Assembly (NCBI GenBank): GCA_945872805.1
Contig: CAMCBE010000027.1
Location: 1-11,092 of the forward strand
Reading direction: 5' to 3'
Origin: Chitinophaga pinensis
Lineage (GTDB): Bacteria > Bacteroidota > Bacteroidia > Chitinophagales > Chitinophagaceae
Length of the DNA stretch: 11,092 nt
The notes under the pieces were generated by a model. That model saw nothing but the letters and a program-made list of their open reading frames with translations. It did no database searches and was not told the DNA's origin. The position numbers were made by a program, and so were the translations under genes. Shown piece by piece: positions 7,614 to 11,092 of this stretch; positions within the stretch are counted from its first letter, which is position 1, and every line of letters begins with the position of its first letter.

Positions 7614-8561
7614 TTATGTTGTTTGAATTGAATGGGATAAATAAGACATCCCTAATAAACCAGCATATTCAACTTGTTGAGCGGGCAATACGGTAACTGA
7701 ACCAGGAGACAACCATGAATAGTTATCGATGTATTGTTGCATTTGAGGTAAAATATCATTTGATCGCTGCATGATTCCTCCACTTACAATGATAACTTCA
7801 GGATCATACATATGAGTAACATTTACAGCAGCCATTGCCCATGTTTTTACACAATGATCAATAATCTTTTTGGCAGCTGCGTTGCCCTGATCTGCAGCAC
7901 TGAATAGATGGAAAAAATTTAAAGCCGGAAGTGAAAGAGAATCGATGTCAGACGTTAAATTTAATCGGTCAACGATGGAAGGCAATGCCCAACTAGAGGC
8001 TTCGGTTTCAAGACATCCAACAAAACCACAATTACAGGGCACTCCTGAAATATTTACAGCAATATGTCCAGCTAAATTTCCTCCAATAAAATGTGTGCCC
8101 CTAAATAATTTCCCTTCAATCAATACTGCGCTTCCTACTCCAGTACCAAGCGTTAATAATACAATATTGGCATATTCTTTGCCTGCCCCAAATTTCCATT
8201 CGCCTACCAATGCAGCACGCGCATCATTTTCAAGAATTACAGGAACACCCCACTCTTCAAGAGCCCAACGATTGAAATTAAATGTATTAGCATCTGTATA
8301 CTTGACGTATTCAGACAACACAATATTTTCTTTGGAATTAATGATACTTGGTAATGCGATTCCAATGGAAGTAACATTACCTGCACTTATCCCCTTGGCC
8401 TCCATCAATTCCCGGATTTTACGACTGATTAATTCAAGGTTAAACGCGATTGTCTCATGTGCACTTGAATCTACTTTGGATGCACACAATACCATACCAT
8501 CCTGATCAATTAAACCAAATTTTACCTGCGTTCCCCCAAAATCTATCGCTAACGATGCCAT
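7614..8561 (-). CDS. ROK family sugar kinase with atypical sugar-binding motif
   Basis: This 315-residue cytosolic kinase would use ATP to phosphorylate the incoming hexose. ROK features are the phosphate loop DFGGTQVKFG (7-16), the catalytic-base motif ENDARAA (111-117, base D113), the second phosphate motif LGTGVGSAV (138-146), the zinc motif CNCGFVGCLE (176-185, with H166 as fourth ligand) and the adenosine-side VSGGIM (259-264). The usual G-E-x-G-H sugar motif is N-L-A-G-H (162-166), so the glutamate that normally contacts the sugar is Leu163; the codons AAT TTA GCT GGA CAT confirm this. The zinc cysteines, H166 and E185 are kept. Substrate is therefore uncertain: mannose, fructose, glucose or a rarer hexose. 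It is not a ROK repressor, since no N-terminal HTH is present. It is the first gene of the minus operon; no Shine-Dalgarno sequence precedes the ATG. Confidence 0.88.
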   Translation of the reverse strand: MASLAIDFGGTQVKFGLIDQDGMVLCASKVDSSAHETIAFNLELISRKIRELMEAKGISAGNVTSIGIALPSIINSKENIVLSEYVKYTDANTFNFNRWALEEWGVPVILENDARAALVGEWKFGAGKEYANIVLLTLGTGVGSAVLIEGKLFRGTHFIGGNLAGHIAVNISGVPCNCGFVGCLETEASSWALPSIVDRLNLTSDIDSLSLPALNFFHLFSAADQGNAAAKKIIDHCVKTWAMAAVNVTHMYDPEVIIVSGGIMQRSNDILPQMQQYIDNYSWLSPGSVTVLPAQQVEYAGLLGMSYLSHSIQTT

Positions 8562-8567
8562 GTTTAA

Positions 8568-8577
8568 TTGTTAACAA
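8568..8577. promoter_or_regulatory. Candidate operator TTGTTAACAA in front of the kinase operon
   Basis: This is a perfect 10-bp palindrome ending 6 bp before the kinase ATG codon. It lies downstream of the minus-strand TATAAT at 8598-8603, a position where a bound repressor could block transcription. GTTAACAA recurs at 8856-8863, 60 bp before the regulator gene. The binding protein is inferred, not shown. Confidence 0.35.
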
Positions 8578-8597
8578 GGATGAAAGATAAACACTGA

Positions 8598-8603
8598 ATT
8601 ATA
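8598..8603 (-). promoter_or_regulatory. Weak promoter candidate (TATAAT) for the kinase operon
   Basis: The reverse strand reads TATAAT, identical to the sigma-70 -10 hexamer. No TTGACA-like -35 is present at 16-18 bp, and the Bacteroidota housekeeping sigma factor prefers TAnnTTTG, which this does not match. Distance to the ATG (about 36 bp) is reasonable. Confidence 0.2.
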
Positions 8604-8657
8604 CCTCAAAATCACCGACACGACACATCTGCAATTTTAACGATAACGTGAATTTAA

Positions 8658-8676
8658 TTTTATTTCTGAAATAAAA
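8658..8676. promoter_or_regulatory. 19-bp near-perfect dyad, candidate operator
   Basis: TTTTATTTC and GAAATAAAA form 9-bp perfectly complementary arms around a single T at 8667. A one-base loop cannot form a hairpin, so a dimeric DNA-binding protein is the more natural reading. It lies between the two divergent genes, consistent with a shared site for the adjacent GntR regulator. Chance is not excluded in such AT-rich DNA. Confidence 0.4.
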
Positions 8677-8922
8677 AAATTTATAGCGAATTATCGTCTT
8701 CGAATTGGTTATAATAGAGGACATTAAATCTCATAAATAGCTAAATAACAAATGATTACAAAGAAAAAACGCTATTGAAAAATACAACTTACCGAAACTC
8801 AATCTATACCTACCTGTGGCTAACAGTTCAGCAAAAGACATCGATTTTTTTTTGAGTTAACAAAATCAGTTAAATTTAATTACACATACCCATTAAACCT
8901 ACATACACCACAAACTTTTGAA

Positions 8923-9921
8923 GTGATAAAAATTGAAGAAAGTAGCCATGTTCCAAAATACAAGCAATTGGTTGAAAGCATAGTTCGTGGCATAGAGTCA
9001 AAAGAGCTCAAAAAAAACAATAAGATCCCTTCAATCAATGAAATCTCTACAAGGTATAATATCTCAAGGGATACGGTGATGATGGCATTCAGCTATCTTC
9101 AGTCACGGGGCATTATTTTATCCAGACCAGGTAAAGGGTATTATATAGCTAAAGCAAACGTACCCCAAAAACGAAAAATATTTTTGCTATTCGACAAGCT
9201 CACACCATATAAAGAAACATTACTCGAAGCCTTTAGAAATCAGTTGAAAAGACAAGGTGTATATGAAATATTTTTTCACAACTTCAATACCAAAACATTC
9301 GAAATATTAATCAGAGAAAGTATAGGGAACTATACGGATTTCGTCGTGATGCCGATCCCAAGCAAAACAATTGCTCCTGCGATTAACCTCATACCCAAAG
9401 ACAAGCTATATATACTGGATAGAGGTCGGAAAATTTACGGACAATCATTTCCTTCTGTTTGCCAATCCTTCCGAAGGGATATATACGAGTCACTTCTTTC
9501 GGGATCAGACTTATTGAAGAAGTATTCTAAAATAGTACTCTTCATACCAGAACTTAGCCATGTCCCTACCAACTTACAAAAAGGATTCAAAGAATTTTGT
9601 ACAGACTTTAAGATTGATTTCTTAATCACCAAAAAGCTACATGAATATAAAATTACAGAAGGCGAAGCCTATTTGGTTTTTGATGATAACAGCTTAGTAA
9701 ACATTGTACAACAAGCAAATGATAAAAAATTTAAACTTGGAAAAGATGTTGGAATCATTTCCTATAATGACACGCCCTTAAAATCAATTGTTGCGAATGG
9801 CATCACCACTATATCAACTGATTTTTCAGCTATGGGAAAAACATTGGCAGACCTGATCATCAATAAGAAAAAGGAACATATAGAAAACCCTTGTTCACTA
9901 ATAAGACGTAACTCTTTATAG
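8923..9921 (+). CDS. GntR-family transcriptional regulator with LacI-like ligand-binding domain
   Basis: The 332-residue protein has an N-terminal GntR winged helix (about 8-77): VPKYKQLVESIVRGIES, then IPSINEISTRYNISRDTVMMAF (35-56) as the helix-turn-helix, then the wing GIILSRPGKGYYIA (63-76). Residues 83-330 resemble the periplasmic-binding/LacI-type sugar-sensing fold rather than the FCD or UTRA domains of most GntR proteins. The strand KIFLLFDKL starts it, VGIISYNDTPLK (about 273-284) is the typical late block, and the C-terminus IENPCSLIRRNSL is family-like. This architecture is frequent in Bacteroidota sugar loci. It probably binds a pathway sugar and controls both divergent operons and itself. 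The start is GTG at 8923, with no in-frame ATG better placed and no Shine-Dalgarno sequence. It is followed 36 bp later by the first cupin isomerase gene, likely in one transcript. Confidence 0.88.
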   Translation: MIKIEESSHVPKYKQLVESIVRGIESKELKKNNKIPSINEISTRYNISRDTVMMAFSYLQSRGIILSRPGKGYYIAKANVPQKRKIFLLFDKLTPYKETLLEAFRNQLKRQGVYEIFFHNFNTKTFEILIRESIGNYTDFVVMPIPSKTIAPAINLIPKDKLYILDRGRKIYGQSFPSVCQSFRRDIYESLLSGSDLLKKYSKIVLFIPELSHVPTNLQKGFKEFCTDFKIDFLITKKLHEYKITEGEAYLVFDDNSLVNIVQQANDKKFKLGKDVGIISYNDTPLKSIVANGITTISTDFSAMGKTLADLIINKKKEHIENPCSLIRRNSL

Positions 9922-9957
9922 CATATATAACATTATACATCAGCAATTCAGGATAAA

Positions 9958-10530
9958 ATGAGCATAGACCATGTGAGTAAATATAAATTCAATATCGGAG
10001 ACAGTGTTCTCTATGGCACCGATACCATCACTACACAAAAAAAAATCGGTGATCTTAAAGATGTATTTCAAAACGAAGGAGAAAGATCAACGATGAATCA
10101 AGAATCAATTGTTTATAGCGTTTCGCTTCTACAGCCAGTAAAAGCTGGCACCATCGGTGGTTTATTTATTGGAACATCCATAATCGAACAGGGCCAAGTA
10201 GATAAAGAATACTATATGACAAAGGGACATTTTCATCAAAATACATCGAGCAGTGAATTTTACTGGGGTACCCATGGATCTGGCATGGTGCTCATGATGA
10301 AACAGGACAGATCATTTCACATTGAACACATGTCGCCAGGCAGTATCCATTTCATCCCGGCTGAAACAGCGCATCGAGTCATCAATACAGGAAATGAAAA
10401 ACTTATCTTTAACGCATGCTGGCCTGCTGACGCAGGATACGATTATGACACCATTTACAACGAAGGTTTTTCATGTAGGATATTCAATCATAATGGAAGT
10501 CCTACTATAATCGAGACAGATAAAAGATGA
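9958..10530 (+). CDS. Cupin-type phosphoglucose isomerase (Pyrococcus furiosus-like)
   Basis: This 190-residue cupin should interconvert glucose-6-phosphate and fructose-6-phosphate in the cytosol, using a metal ion. The length and sequence pattern closely follow archaeal cPGI (about 189 residues). TKGHFH (88-93) is followed after six residues by E100-x-Y102, giving metal ligands H91, H93, E100 and H139 (ETAHRVIN). The block FIPAETAHRVIN (132-143) and the C-terminal CWPADAGYDYDTI (154-166) are also family-typical. The usual LKGKG after the E-x-Y is THGSG here. This enzyme is unrelated to classical Pgi; a locus-specific copy may add capacity or act on a different sugar phosphate. AGGAT just upstream (9950-9954) may serve as a ribosome binding site. 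The stop codon overlaps the next start as ATGA, so translation is probably coupled. Confidence 0.87.
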   Translation: MSIDHVSKYKFNIGDSVLYGTDTITTQKKIGDLKDVFQNEGERSTMNQESIVYSVSLLQPVKAGTIGGLFIGTSIIEQGQVDKEYYMTKGHFHQNTSSSEFYWGTHGSGMVLMMKQDRSFHIEHMSPGSIHFIPAETAHRVINTGNEKLIFNACWPADAGYDYDTIYNEGFSCRIFNHNGSPTIIETDKR

Positions 10531-11092
10531 ACGAATTCAAAGGACTACATATTTCAATCAACAACCAAACGCTTTCTATAGAGTATGGTAAAGATGTATT
10601 TGGTCCGGCTGCCGAATGGAGAAAATTCAACGACATAAAACACATTTACTTAAACCCTAAGTGTGAAGGACCTGAAATATCTTATGGGATTATGATGGAT
10701 ATCGGCAAAGGAATTCACCGAGAATTATTATCAGAAAATAAAATTCTATTTGGCGCAATGGTATTTGCAACTGGACAAGTAGGGAATGAGCCGATCAAAA
10801 GTCAAGGCCACATTCATAAAACATCCATACATAGTGGCTGGTCACCCCCAGAAATTTATGAAATTTGGCAAGGGTCGGCAATCATCTATATACAGGAATT
10901 TATTACTAATCATCCAGGAAGATGTTATGCCATAGCAGCAAAAAAAGGAGATTTTGTTGTTGTACCGCCAGGCTGGGCACATTGTAGTATCAGTGTTGAT
11001 GCAACAATTTCATTGGCTTTTGGAGCATGCTGTGACCGAAATTATGGATTCATTTATGAGCCAATCAAAGAAAAAAATGGCTTTGCCTGGAT
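10527..11092 (+). CDS. Second cupin isomerase, divergent glucose-6-phosphate isomerase family (partial, runs off right edge)
   Basis: An open frame of 188 codons starts at the ATG inside the ATGA overlap with the previous gene and continues past the window end, so the C-terminus is missing. It is a cupin of the same broad GPI family (PF06560-like) but clearly not a recent duplicate. SQGHIH (92-97) supplies H95 and H97, PPEIYEIWQG (107-116) supplies the glutamate (E109, or less likely E112), and VPPGWAHCSIS (146-156) supplies H152. Eleven residues separate the second His from E109, against six in the upstream protein, because of an insertion containing IHSGWSP (101-107). This longer HxH...PEIYE spacing is known among other members of the family. 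The substrate is probably a hexose phosphate, but epimerisation or isomerisation of a different sugar cannot be excluded. Confidence 0.78.
   Translation, partial: MNEFKGLHISINNQTLSIEYGKDVFGPAAEWRKFNDIKHIYLNPKCEGPEISYGIMMDIGKGIHRELLSENKILFGAMVFATGQVGNEPIKSQGHIHKTSIHSGWSPPEIYEIWQGSAIIYIQEFITNHPGRCYAIAAKKGDFVVVPPGWAHCSISVDATISLAFGACCDRNYGFIYEPIKEKNGFAW

Larger units (their letters stand above)
8562..8922. promoter_or_regulatory. Divergent control region between the kinase operon and the GntR operon
   Basis: This 361-bp AT-rich region has no supportable gene and must hold promoters for both divergent operons. Visible signals are a TATAAT on the minus strand (8603-8598) about 36 bp before the kinase ATG, a TATAAT on the plus strand (8710-8715), a 10-bp palindrome TTGTTAACAA (8568-8577) whose right part GTTAACAA recurs at 8856-8863, a 19-bp dyad centred on 8667, and the palindrome TTAAATTTAA (8870-8879). 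No copy of the full Bacteroidota pair TTTG/TAnnTTTG was found on either strand, so promoter positions stay tentative. The adjacent GntR protein is the obvious candidate to bind here. Confidence 0.6.

Noticed and set aside
7945..8505. 186-codon plus-strand open frame inside the ROK kinase gene
   Set aside because: It is antisense to a gene with clear catalytic motifs, and its translation shows no recognisable domain.
8870..8879. Palindrome TTAAATTTAA as an operator
   Set aside because: It is made only of A and T in very AT-rich DNA, so it is expected by chance; it is mentioned only in the region description.

Overview
This window looks like chromosomal DNA of a member of the Bacteroidota, probably a Sphingobacteriia/Cytophagia-type free-living glycan degrader such as a Pedobacter-like organism. 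The reasons are AT-rich coding DNA, mostly absent Shine-Dalgarno sequences, a Bacteroidota-style Lgt variant, a GntR regulator with a LacI-like sensor domain, and a sialate-esterase-type carbohydrate esterase beside a glycan-active lipoprotein. The assignment comes from protein character alone.

Layout. At the left, 1-257 is gene-free and precedes a plus-strand Lgt-family membrane protein (258-1181). Its stop codon abuts the stop codon of the convergent next gene. A five-gene minus-strand operon then runs from 8561 down to 1182. In transcription order it holds a ROK sugar kinase, a class I mannose-6-phosphate isomerase with a kinase-like N-terminal domain, a sugar-porter MFS permease, a secreted SASA-type O-acetylesterase with an inserted jelly-roll domain, and a putative DUF5005/DUF4185-like beta-propeller lipoprotein. 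Gaps between these genes are 1, 22, 46 and 36 bp. A 361-bp divergent control region (8562-8922) separates this operon from a plus-strand operon. That second operon encodes a GntR/LacI-like regulator with a GTG start, a cupin-type phosphoglucose isomerase, and a second, divergent cupin isomerase. The two cupin genes overlap by ATGA, and the second runs off the right edge.

How the genes fit together (inference). The two exported proteins would deacetylate and trim an acetylated glycan. The MFS permease would import the released hexose, the ROK kinase would phosphorylate it, and the PMI plus the cupin isomerases would interconvert the hexose-6-phosphate with fructose-6-phosphate and glucose-6-phosphate. 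The GntR protein would sense a sugar and control both divergent promoters. Mannose is the simplest substrate. However, the kinase lacks the usual ExGH glutamate, the PMI carries a P-loop-less kinase-like domain, and there are two different cupin isomerases. These features leave room for an uncommon hexose or an unrecognised pathway. No SusC/SusD pair, insertion sequence, CRISPR array, tRNA or rRNA was seen.
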